From assembly GCA_902767125.1 (NCBI GenBank), contig CACXGJ010000159.1:1-8498 (forward strand): DNA of 8,498 bases, given 5' to 3'. The notes beneath the pieces are model-generated. The model did no database searches, was not told where the DNA came from, and saw nothing but the letters and a program-made list of their open reading frames with translations. The stretch is from an uncultured Ruminococcus sp. (GTDB lineage: Bacteria > Bacillota > Clostridia > Oscillospirales > Acutalibacteraceae). Each line of letters starts with the position of its first letter. Positions within the stretch are counted from its first letter, which is position 1. Positions 1 through 6,606 of the stretch are shown here, in pieces. The translations under genes and the position numbers were made by a program.

Positions 1-621
1 TCCCCTATGATGTGCAAATGTCATTGCCTTTATTGCTGCATTGGAATATCTCGGAAAACTGATACCGATTATAACGTCATCCGATGATATCCTGAACAGC
101 TTTTCATGTATTTCCGTTTCACCGTAATTGTTTATTATCTTTACATTCTCGAATATAAGAGAATAATAATATCCCAGAAAGGATGCAAGTGCCGCCGAGC
201 TTCTTACTGCGAATATGTATATAGTTTTAGCCTTTGCTATTGCACTGACAGCGTTCTTGAAATCCTCCTTGGAGGTCTCCTCAAGAGTCCGTCTTATTTT
301 TTCGATATCCTGATTCAGAACTGTTGAAAGGATATCATCATTGTTTATACGGTTTTTTGTCACCTCTATTCGCTGAACGGAGGTCAGCTTATCCCTTATC
401 ATTTCCTGCATGGCCTTCTGCATTTTCGGATATCCGTCATAGTCCAGCTCGGTTGCAAATCTTACAACGGTAGATTCACTTACGCCCACTGTTGCACCCA
501 ATTTTGATGCAGTCATAAAAGCCGCCTTATCATAATGCTCTGTTATAAAATTTGCTATCAGCTTTTGTCCCTTTGAGAAACTGTGCATTTTTTCATTTAT
601 TTTAGCCAATAAATTCTTCAT
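1..621 (-). CDS. RpiR/MurR-family transcriptional regulator, N-terminal 207 codons (runs off left edge)
   Basis: Seen: reading right to left from the ATG at 621, an open frame of 207 codons continues past base 1. A ribosome binding site AAGGAGAC lies about 9 bases before the start. Residues 1-75 look like the RpiR N-terminal helix-turn-helix domain: FSKGQKLIANFI, then a recognition-helix stretch VGVSESTVVRFATELDYDGY near residues 45-64. From about residue 120 a SIS (sugar isomerase-like) fold begins, with IYIFAVRSSAALASF near 135-148 and VIIGISFPRYSNAAIKAM near 182-200. Known for the family: regulators with this layout bind a phosphosugar through the SIS domain and control sugar, amino-sugar or cell-wall sugar catabolism. 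Inferred: a local regulator whose target may lie left of the window. The SIS domain is cut by the window edge, so the effector cannot be judged. A terminator separates it from the permease, so it is probably its own transcription unit. Confidence 0.9.
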   Translation of the reverse strand, partial: MKNLLAKINEKMHSFSKGQKLIANFITEHYDKAAFMTASKLGATVGVSESTVVRFATELDYDGYPKMQKAMQEMIRDKLTSVQRIEVTKNRINNDDILSTVLNQDIEKIRRTLEETSKEDFKNAVSAIAKAKTIYIFAVRSSAALASFLGYYYSLIFENVKIINNYGETEIHEKLFRISSDDVIIGISFPRYSNAAIKAMTFAHHRG

Positions 622-644
622 AAAAATACTGTCTCCTTGATAAG

Positions 645-658
645 AGTGAAATATCACT
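645..658. promoter_or_regulatory. small dyad upstream of the RpiR-type gene, possible operator
   Basis: AGTGA and TCACT flank the four bases AATA, forming a near-palindrome between the predicted promoter and the ribosome binding site of the RpiR-type gene. Regulators of this family bind palindromes, so an autoregulatory site is possible. The arms are only 5 bases, so this is weak evidence. Confidence 0.2.
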
Positions 659-687
659 GTTTGATTTTTTGTATTTTTCTATTCTAC

Positions 688-716
688 ATTTTAGTCTGTT
701 TTACTTCAAAAATCAA
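688..716 (-). promoter_or_regulatory. probable promoter of the RpiR-type gene
   Basis: On the minus strand TTGATT (716-711) and TAAAAT (693-688) are separated by exactly 17 bases. The -10 box matches consensus at 5 of 6 positions and the -35 box at 4 of 6. The site lies between the upstream terminator and the start codon at 621, giving a leader of roughly 60 bases. Confidence 0.45.
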
Positions 717-724
717 GCAGTATT

Positions 725-761
725 AAAAAAACACCCATGATTTTTTTGTCACGGGTGTTTT
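725..761 (-). terminator. intrinsic terminator of the GH3-permease operon
   Basis: Two 13-base arms (761-749 and 740-728) with an 8-base loop form a stem on the minus-strand transcript. The single non-Watson-Crick position is a G-U wobble on that strand; on the plus strand it would be an A-C mismatch. The stem runs straight into a U-tract (731-725). It begins only a few bases after the permease stop codon, so it ends that operon and insulates the RpiR-type gene. Confidence 0.85.
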
Positions 762-766
762 GGGTA

Positions 767-3700
767 TTATTCTTTATCCTTGACGCTTTCAACCATATCC
801 CATTTTTTCATGGAATTCATTGCAATAAAATGGCTTACAACGATATATGAAAGAACTAAAAGGATGGTAAACATATATTCATTAAAGCTGTTTGCAAAAA
901 CATATTCTCTGCCCTCGGTACTCAATTTCTGTAGAGCTGTACGGGCTATATATATACCGATCGGCAAGCCTGCCATACACGAAAATATGAACTGCAGGAA
1001 TGACTGTACAAACCATTTCCTTGATATCTCACTGTGTTGGAAGCCGAGTGTCCTCAAGACACAAAGCTCCCTTTTCTTTTCAAGAAGATTTGTCTGTGCA
1101 GTGTTGATGACTATTACAAGACCTATCACTATCGCAAAGCCTATTACTATCCATGCAGCCAGATCATATGTTTTGAATATCTTTTCATTTCCCTGATACG
1201 CCAGCCTTGTGAATACGGCATATAAATAATTGTCGTTTTCTGTGAGAAACTCAAGTAATTTTTGTTCATCATCCCGGGATATATTGCATATCACCGAACC
1301 GAGAGTTACATCGCCCAATGCTTCGGCAGCTTCATGGGAAATATACTGAAAACGGCTTATTGACTGATCCGATATTTCGGCTATCTTGACGGATATTCCG
1401 TTTATTTCAACTGTATCGCCGATATCTGCTCCAAGTTCTTCGGCAATATGCTTTTCAAGTATGATTCCCTGTTGAGGTATGTCTATCTTTTTATCATACC
1501 TGTCATATACACCGACAAGCTGTGTTTTTCTGTCAAGGGCGTTTATTACAGCCGATTTTGTCTTACCGCCGAATTTTATATCCGCCTGATAATAAGGCAT
1601 CTTCTGTGCATCACTGACAAATTTCAGCTCATTCATTTCTTGTATAAGCTCATCTGTCGGATTTTCCTTGAAAAATATCTGACAGTCATAATGTATTCGT
1701 TCATCATAAAGCTGATGCAGAAGATAATTTTTTGAAGTTATGAAAGCGAGTGACGAGAATATCATCATGACTGATGCGGAAATACATATCACCGAAAATA
1801 CAAAACGCTTTTTGTTTCTCAACATTGTAGTAACACTGAATTTTGTCATAGGCGAGGAATGGGCTGTCAGCTTTTGAAGCAGCTTCGGTACATCAGCCGT
1901 TTCGGGTGCAGGTCGTGACATAGCCTCCGATGGCAGTATTTTTGAGATAGTGCCTGTGCTTATAAGTGTCGATATCTGTCCCGTTACTATCGTAAGCAGA
2001 ACAGCCAAAAGATATATGCCTGTATTTATTTTGAATGTAAATTCGGGCAGAGGGAAAAACGCTGTATAATAATCTCCGACATATCTCATAAGGAAATATC
2101 CTATGACACTTCCAAGCAATACGGAGCATAATGACACTATAAGATTCACTCCGCAGAACAGTGCTTTTATACTTGCTTTTGTGAAGCCCAATGCCCTTAA
2201 AATACCTATCTCACGTCTGCTCTGCTTTATTATCAGTGACATGAACAGGAACACGACTATCAGTGTTATCACAAAGAATATCATCGGCATAAATATCGAC
2301 ATTGTTTCGATAGGATCTAAATTTGTATCTATCCTTTTTTTGACTGCGGAATCTTCATAAATGAAACTGCTTTTTATGTTTATTTCGTCATCCTCAAGGA
2401 TATGTTCAAGCCTTTCAAGCTCTGTTTTTTGATTCGTACCGTCTTTGAAATATACAAGAAACTGATTGCAGAACATTTCATAGCCTTCACCGTCTTCAAG
2501 CTCGCTGTAAGCCTTTTCAAGCTCTTGCTTCAGATCGGCAAATTCATCGAGTGCCTTTGTCATTTCATCGTCAAATTTCTTCTGATTCTTTGAGATCTCG
2601 TCTCTGGCATCGGACAGCTTTTTGTCAGCCTTTTCAAGCTCGGAGATTATTTTTTCTTTTCCGTCAGCTATCTCCGAAAGCTTGCTTTCAATTTCAGGCA
2701 GTCCTTCATCTATCTGTCTTATGCCGTCATCTATTTGAGAGATACCGTCTTTTGCTTCATTCAGCTTTTCCTCAATGAGAGCGGGTGCATCATCAATATC
2801 ATCTTCAGTCAAGCCGTATTCTGTAAGTGTATCCGTTATCTGTCGGCGTTGAGCTGTCAGTTCTTCAGTCTTCTGTGCCATTTCGGAAACAATCCCGTCA
2901 TAAGCATTTACAAGCTCACCTGCTGTTTTAACGGACTGTCCCGTATATTCCGTAAGCTCACCGATAATTATCTCCATATCTGCTATATCAGACAAAAGAC
3001 TTTTCAGCTTTTTGTCACTTCCTATAACAGGCAGATATGACACGGTATTATAAATATTTCTTTCTTCGACGATATCATGGATAAATCCAAGCACTTCACG
3101 GGCATTTCCGATATTTTCTTCAAGGCTTGCATTTTCATTATAAACATGATACCTCTTTATGATCTTTATTATCTTTTCCTTTTGCTCCTCCGACGGATTA
3201 TTTACTTTATCGGAATTTATATATATATAATCCGACTCCGCCTGATCCATGTAATTTATGAGCCTTTCGGAAAAATCCGTGACTTCATCGGTCACATCAT
3301 AGCTGAAGCCGTAGTCCTGAAAAATATCTACCAAATTCCGTATATCATCAGCTTTATCGAAAACATATGAAAGCTCTGCATTCGGAAAGGCTCTCATCAT
3401 ATCCAAAAATCTGCTGCTTCCGCTGCCTGTCATCAGTTCGGTGATATTCTCGATATTTTTCAGTGCATCATCAATCTGTTCAAGACCGCTGACTGCCTGA
3501 ATCAGACTGTCTTTATTGCCCTCAAGCTCACTTAAGGTCTGCTGTAAGGTATGTTTTGTTTCGTCAAGCTGTTTTCTTTTGTCTTCAAGCTCTGCCTTGG
3601 CGGACTGCAATTTGGTCTCGGCTTGGAGCAGTTGAGCAAGTTTTTCTTCGGCTTCGGCAGATGAATCTGCAAACAGCTTCTCATTTTCGGCAAGCTGTTT

Positions 3701-4411
3701 TTTGGCTTCATTCAATTTTTCTTCGGCTTCCTCAAGCTCCTTTTGAGCCTTGTCCCACTCCTTATCAAGCTCTGACTGCTTGTCGTCAAGCTCATTTTTT
3801 ACATCATTGTATTTTTTCTCATACTCATCTTTCAAAAGCCTTACAGGTGCATAAGCATATCCGAAATCAGTATTTACACCCCATGAATCATCTGTGGGCT
3901 GAACAGAAAGTGTTTCGGGCATTGATACTATCCCCGATACAAAATAATCCCTGTATTCATCATCGACCTTTATACTGACGGTATTTCCTGCTTTTATATT
4001 GTTGTCCTCGGCAAAATTATATTCAAGAAATATATCGTCTCTGCCGTTGCTGTCCCTTTGAGACCAGATATGGAATTTCTGCATATCATCGGGATTATAT
4101 GAAAATACCCTGACAGATAAGTAGCGTCCTTCCTTGCTTTTGATATAGGTGTCACCGCACAGTCGGGCATTTATCTGTGAAACGGACTGCAGCTCCATGA
4201 GCTTGTCAATTTTTTTGCGGTTGGTGACATCGGTCGTGATCACTGCATCGGGATAATTGTATTCTTCAACATAATCATCAAGAGATGTTTCAAGAGAGAT
4301 ATATGCACTCGAAAGACCTGTCATTATGCCGCATCCCATAGCTGATACCAGCATTATTGATATAAGAAGCTTAAGATATTTTTTAATGATCGGAAATAAC
4401 ATTCTTTTCAT
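767..4411 (-). CDS. FtsX/MacB-like ABC transporter permease with long coiled-coil ectodomain
   Basis: Seen: 1214 residues. One membrane segment lies near 12-34, followed by an extracytoplasmic region to about 700. That region has an N-terminal MacB-like part (about 40-190), a coiled coil rich in E, K, L and Q (about 192-315), a non-coiled middle (about 320-500) and a second coiled coil (about 505-640). Then come two FtsX domains, with membrane segments near 707-728, 751-775, 798-818, 869-892, 1085-1104, 1134-1158 and 1178-1200. Each FtsX half has the cytoplasmic motif that contacts an ATPase: EIGILRALGF (734-743) and ELCVLRTLGF (1115-1124). Known: such permeases use ATP hydrolysis by a separate subunit to drive conformational change in the ectodomain, in export or envelope processes. 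Its start overlaps the stop of a vestigial ATPase reading frame. GGTGAT lies 6 bases before the ATG and could serve as its own ribosome binding site. The substrate is unknown. The frame is intact, so it is not an obvious pseudogene. Confidence 0.9.
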   Translation of the reverse strand: MKRMLFPIIKKYLKLLISIMLVSAMGCGIMTGLSSAYISLETSLDDYVEEYNYPDAVITTDVTNRKKIDKLMELQSVSQINARLCGDTYIKSKEGRYLSVRVFSYNPDDMQKFHIWSQRDSNGRDDIFLEYNFAEDNNIKAGNTVSIKVDDEYRDYFVSGIVSMPETLSVQPTDDSWGVNTDFGYAYAPVRLLKDEYEKKYNDVKNELDDKQSELDKEWDKAQKELEEAEEKLNEAKKQLAENEKLFADSSAEAEEKLAQLLQAETKLQSAKAELEDKRKQLDETKHTLQQTLSELEGNKDSLIQAVSGLEQIDDALKNIENITELMTGSGSSRFLDMMRAFPNAELSYVFDKADDIRNLVDIFQDYGFSYDVTDEVTDFSERLINYMDQAESDYIYINSDKVNNPSEEQKEKIIKIIKRYHVYNENASLEENIGNAREVLGFIHDIVEERNIYNTVSYLPVIGSDKKLKSLLSDIADMEIIIGELTEYTGQSVKTAGELVNAYDGIVSEMAQKTEELTAQRRQITDTLTEYGLTEDDIDDAPALIEEKLNEAKDGISQIDDGIRQIDEGLPEIESKLSEIADGKEKIISELEKADKKLSDARDEISKNQKKFDDEMTKALDEFADLKQELEKAYSELEDGEGYEMFCNQFLVYFKDGTNQKTELERLEHILEDDEINIKSSFIYEDSAVKKRIDTNLDPIETMSIFMPMIFFVITLIVVFLFMSLIIKQSRREIGILRALGFTKASIKALFCGVNLIVSLCSVLLGSVIGYFLMRYVGDYYTAFFPLPEFTFKINTGIYLLAVLLTIVTGQISTLISTGTISKILPSEAMSRPAPETADVPKLLQKLTAHSSPMTKFSVTTMLRNKKRFVFSVICISASVMMIFSSLAFITSKNYLLHQLYDERIHYDCQIFFKENPTDELIQEMNELKFVSDAQKMPYYQADIKFGGKTKSAVINALDRKTQLVGVYDRYDKKIDIPQQGIILEKHIAEELGADIGDTVEINGISVKIAEISDQSISRFQYISHEAAEALGDVTLGSVICNISRDDEQKLLEFLTENDNYLYAVFTRLAYQGNEKIFKTYDLAAWIVIGFAIVIGLVIVINTAQTNLLEKKRELCVLRTLGFQHSEISRKWFVQSFLQFIFSCMAGLPIGIYIARTALQKLSTEGREYVFANSFNEYMFTILLVLSYIVVSHFIAMNSMKKWDMVESVKDKE

Positions 4412-4494
4412 AGGCTTATCACCCTGCCCTTGCTGCAGGACTTACAGATATCCTGTGCATCCAAAAGAACCTTCTCTGTATTGTCCAAAAACAT
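4408..4494 (-). pseudogene. vestigial N-terminus of an ABC transporter ATPase (28 codons)
   Basis: Seen: a 28-codon frame starts at ATG 4494, or more likely TTG 4488, which sits 8 bases after a strong GGAGG. Its residues LLDAQDICKSCSKGRVISL resemble the conserved first strand of MacB/LolD-type ATPases (pattern: hydrophobic-L-(D/E)-A-x-(N/D)-I-x-K-S-(Y/F)-x-x-G-x-x-(R)-V-x-x-L). In a full gene the Walker A loop would follow about 15-20 residues later, but the frame ends at TGA 4410-4408, overlapping the permease ATG as ATGA. Such an overlap is usual between an ATPase stop and a permease start. Inference: the cognate ATPase gene lost nearly its whole body by a deletion that kept the start region. 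Alternative: a leader peptide that couples translation of the permease to the upstream gene. The homology call is by eye on a short stretch. Confidence 0.6.
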
Positions 4495-4525
4495 CGCCTC
4501 CGTGTTTTGATATTTTTAGTTTCAT

Positions 4526-6217
4526 TCAATTATAATAATGCTCTGTGCAGCTTTTAAAGAACTCAAGTTTTTCTTTTGTATCAATAAAACGGACAGTTTT
4601 GACCTGATTGTCGGAAGCACCGTTTTTTACTTTCCACCTGCGGTACTCCGCATAGGTACCTTTTTTAACTGCACATACAAATGACTTTGAGCATTCACCT
4701 ACTTTCAACATTCTGCCGTATTCGGGATTGACCTTTGTCAGCTCCTCGTCAAAAAATTCCCTGACTTCATTTTCGATATTTTCGGGGATATCCTTGTCAA
4801 ATTCAATAAATGCAACTATTCTCCAAGGGGTAAAATCTGTATCGGTATAGAGACTGTAATCGGAGATAGTGACACCTATCTGTTTCTGAAAATTTTCTAT
4901 TGCAGTGGTTATATGTTCGATAGTGAGCTTGACACCTGTTATATTTATAAGCTGTTCTTTTCTGTATGCAAACTGTATGAGCGGTATCTTGTCATAATAG
5001 CCTGTTACTCTTATGACATCCTTTATCCTGTATCTGTAGAGTCCCGAACGGTTCGTTATTACAATTTCATACAGCTTTCCTACCTCAAGCTGATGTAAAA
5101 GCAATGGGGTAGAGCTTTCATCATCTATCGGCAAAAACTCAAAAAACGCACCGTCGATTGCAAGCATATAATCCTTTTCTTCGGTTTTTGTAGCAGTAGC
5201 GACTGCTGCTTCAGAGGCTGCATACATTCCGTAGCAGAAAGCTATGTCATCACCACAGTAATATTTCATTTTTTTCGTAAACGGCGTAAACTCTCCCGTA
5301 CCTATCGCAACAATAAGTGACATATTTTTCCATATCTTCGGGATTATTCCCTTGTCAGGCTCATTTACAAATATCCTTCGGAGCTGCTCTGCCCTTTCGG
5401 GATCAGGCTTGAGATTTTTTTTCAGTTCATTCTTCAGTTTCGGTGGAAGATTGATACTTTCATCAATAGTGCCTGTTCGGATATCATTTATAAGCATTTG
5501 ATAATTGTCAAAAATATATTTCATCAGGTCACAGAGATTTGACATAAAGATAGCCATTAAAAATATCAGATCGGGATCCTGCAATGAATATCGTGCCTTT
5601 ATATATTTCATGTCAATATCATCACCGTAGCCGTTTATTTCCTTTGGCAGACAGATCGTGGGCAGAACCAGACTTGCACTCGACAAGGCATAGGATGAAA
5701 TAAATCCTTCACGTATGCCGCCCTTTGTCCATGTACATTCCGTTTCGGTAGTATTAAGACCTTTGCCGATAACGATGCCCTTTTTTTTCATTTCTTTCAG
5801 GAGCATAGTGTAGTAAGTTGATACACAGCCTATATAAGGCTTATATGAATCATCCACAACGGGTATTCTTTTGGTAACACCTGTTGTGCCTGATGTCTTT
5901 GCAAAAAAAGTAATGTGGTCAGCCGTAATGAGATTTTGTTCTCCTGTTTCGGCGGTACGATCAATATATTCTTTGTAATCCTCATAAGTGGTAAACGGCA
6001 CTTTTTTCTGATATTCCTCTATTGATCCTATATCGGAAAAGCCGTATTTTTTGCCAAATTCGGTATCCTTATTTTTCTTCAGCAGCTTCATGAGCATTTT
6101 TTCGCTATATTTATCCGCACTTTTGCTTTTGGAAAAATATTTTTTTATGTGTGTTTGTCCATACAGTGAGACTGCACGTATAACTATAAAATTCATTATT
6201 TTTTCAATCGTGTGCAT
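4526..6217 (-). CDS. GH3-family acyl-adenylating enzyme (acyl-acid amido synthetase-like)
   Basis: Seen: 563 residues, close to the usual GH3 length. Start ATG 6217 has GGAGG 6 bases upstream. Motifs in order: the ATP-phosphate loop KTSGTTGVTKRIP (107-119); YGMYAASEA (329-337), matching the family's adenine/acyl-site motif; GLYRYRIKDVIRVTGYY (392-408), the beta-turn-beta motif with the conserved Asp at 400; and a C-terminal segment GTYAEYRRWK (520-529). Known: GH3 proteins belong to the ANL adenylating superfamily. They activate a carboxylic acid with ATP and, in plants, join it to an amino acid (for example jasmonate or auxin conjugation). Bacterial members are poorly characterised and are often annotated as 'GH3 auxin-responsive promoter' proteins. 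First gene of an operon with the downstream permease (31 bases to the vestigial ATPase frame). Inferred: it makes an acyl conjugate or modifies a cell component. The acyl substrate and acceptor cannot be deduced. No signal peptide or membrane segment is apparent, so it is cytoplasmic. Confidence 0.85.
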   Translation of the reverse strand: MHTIEKIMNFIVIRAVSLYGQTHIKKYFSKSKSADKYSEKMLMKLLKKNKDTEFGKKYGFSDIGSIEEYQKKVPFTTYEDYKEYIDRTAETGEQNLITADHITFFAKTSGTTGVTKRIPVVDDSYKPYIGCVSTYYTMLLKEMKKKGIVIGKGLNTTETECTWTKGGIREGFISSYALSSASLVLPTICLPKEINGYGDDIDMKYIKARYSLQDPDLIFLMAIFMSNLCDLMKYIFDNYQMLINDIRTGTIDESINLPPKLKNELKKNLKPDPERAEQLRRIFVNEPDKGIIPKIWKNMSLIVAIGTGEFTPFTKKMKYYCGDDIAFCYGMYAASEAAVATATKTEEKDYMLAIDGAFFEFLPIDDESSTPLLLHQLEVGKLYEIVITNRSGLYRYRIKDVIRVTGYYDKIPLIQFAYRKEQLINITGVKLTIEHITTAIENFQKQIGVTISDYSLYTDTDFTPWRIVAFIEFDKDIPENIENEVREFFDEELTKVNPEYGRMLKVGECSKSFVCAVKKGTYAEYRRWKVKNGASDNQVKTVRFIDTKEKLEFFKSCTEHYYN

Positions 6218-6237
6218 AAACTTCCTCCCAAAAAATC

Positions 6238-6284
6238 ACTTTCAAAATAAAACAGGCTGTATGCTGAAAGTGCATACAGCCTGT
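6238..6284 (-). promoter_or_regulatory. hairpin with U-rich tail in the GH3 leader, candidate attenuator or pseudoknot
   Basis: On the minus-strand transcript a perfect 13-bp stem (6284-6272 with 6264-6252) closes a 7-base loop ACUUUCA and is followed by UUUUAUUUU, the layout of an intrinsic terminator. It lies in the 5' leader, between the GH3 promoter and start codon, so it cannot end an upstream gene. The loop is perfectly complementary to UGAAAGU (6244-6238), about 12 bases before GGAGG. A segment further upstream (AAAGUGC, within 6312-6319) can also pair with GCACUUU at the top of the stem. This allows alternative folds that could control readthrough or ribosome access. Confidence 0.5.
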
Positions 6285-6335
6285 CATTTATTGATCGTTA
6301 AAAAAATACAAGCACTTTTATCTCATACCACTCGT

Positions 6336-6364
6336 ATTATATCATTCGTACATTCCAAAGTCAA
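6336..6364 (-). promoter_or_regulatory. promoter of the GH3-permease operon
   Basis: On the minus strand TTGACT (6364-6359) and TATAAT (6341-6336) are separated by 17 bases, with TG one base before the -10 box (extended -10, TGATATAAT). Transcription should start near 6329, giving a leader of about 112 bases that contains the hairpin described separately. The nearly perfect boxes suggest strong initiation, with control afterwards or by a repressor. Confidence 0.75.
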
Positions 6365-6404
6365 TAAAAAATTTTTATCACGATCAGCGTTAAAAAATCT
6401 ATTA

Positions 6405-6425
6405 AACCTATTGACATTGTAGGTT
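6405..6425. promoter_or_regulatory. inverted repeat bracketing the metY -35 box, candidate operator
   Basis: AACCTA (6405-6410) and TAGGTT (6420-6425) are exact reverse complements separated by 9 bases, which include the -35 hexamer TTGACA. A protein dimer bound here would block RNA polymerase. The CCTA...TAGG core is reminiscent of sites used by Rrf2-type regulators such as CymR, which control sulfur assimilation in Firmicutes. That assignment is inference from the motif and the downstream gene's role, not a match to a verified matrix. Confidence 0.45.
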
Positions 6426-6439
6426 AAGCGTGATATAAT
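6411..6439 (+). promoter_or_regulatory. consensus extended -10 promoter of the sulfhydrylase gene
   Basis: TTGACA (6411-6416) and TATAAT (6434-6439) are both perfect, with a 17-base spacer and TG one base before the -10 box (TGATATAAT). Transcription is predicted near 6446, leaving a leader of about 160 bases before the start codon. A promoter this strong usually needs repression, which fits the inverted repeat around the -35 box. Confidence 0.88.
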
Positions 6440-6466
6440 ACACTCATTCCATCAAAGCAATTCTTA

Positions 6467-6486
6467 TACTTTCGGGAGGCAAAGTA
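6467..6486 (+). promoter_or_regulatory. small hairpin presenting the ribosome binding site of the leader ORF
   Basis: TACTTT (6467-6472) and AAAGTA (6481-6486) are perfect reverse complements around the 8-base loop CGGGAGGC, which holds the ribosome binding site of the 17-codon leader ORF. The stem is short and AT-rich, so its stability in vivo is uncertain. Confidence 0.3.
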
Positions 6487-6488
6487 CA

Positions 6489-6542
6489 ATGTTTGAAGCA
6501 ACATACACAAGAAAATACAGTGCCGATCAATATCGAATGTGA
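6489..6542 (+). CDS. 17-residue leader ORF upstream of the sulfhydrylase gene
   Basis: An ATG lies 9 bases after GGGAGG and begins a 17-codon frame, MFEATYTRKYSADQYRM, ended by TGA, 64 bases before the sulfhydrylase start. It lies inside the predicted mRNA leader. It has no cysteine and no run of one amino acid, so it is not a classical attenuator peptide. It could be a leader peptide affecting translation, the remnant of a lost gene, or a chance frame with a good ribosome binding site. I do not recognise the sequence. Confidence 0.3.
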   Translation: MFEATYTRKYSADQYRM

Positions 6543-6606
6543 TGCTCCGTTATTATATATATTATCAGAATATTTTCATGAAAAATAATTAAAGGAGATA
6601 ATCATT

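Noticed and set aside
1893..2129. Minus-strand 78-codon frame within the permease in another frame
   Set aside because: An out-of-frame shadow of the intact permease; there is no frameshift, since the permease frame runs unbroken through this stretch with its FtsX motifs.
4408..4523. Alternative short frame starting at ATG 4523 just after the GH3 stop
   Set aside because: It has no ribosome binding site, and its residues show no recognisable pattern. The frame at 4494/4488 has GGAGG, the ATPase-like residues and the ATGA overlap.
780..4535. Many plus-strand open frames of 60-140 codons opposite the permease and GH3 genes
   Set aside because: They lie wholly within genes clearly read on the minus strand, lack ribosome binding sites and family features, and their composition (rich in F, I, C, H, S) is what reverse-complement reading of coiled-coil and membrane coding sequence gives.
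4529..4557. Separate promoter for the permease at the end of the GH3 gene
   Set aside because: A TATAAT is present at 4534-4529 on the minus strand, but the position 17 bases upstream reads TTAAAA, a poor -35 box. The short gap fits an operon better.
6252..6284. Hairpin as an ordinary terminator of a gene upstream on the minus strand
   Set aside because: The next gene in that direction (metY) lies on the opposite strand and points away, and a good minus-strand promoter lies between it and the hairpin. The hairpin is therefore in a leader, not after a gene.
6293..6398. Loose direct repeat of CGTTAAAAAA near 6296 and 6389
   Set aside because: Low-complexity A-rich sequence in an AT-rich intergenic region; the spacing and flanks give no reason to call a site.
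6446..6606. SAM (S-box) riboswitch or T-box in the metY leader
   Set aside because: No conserved S-box core, no T-box sequence, and no terminator hairpin before the metY start codon were found by eye.
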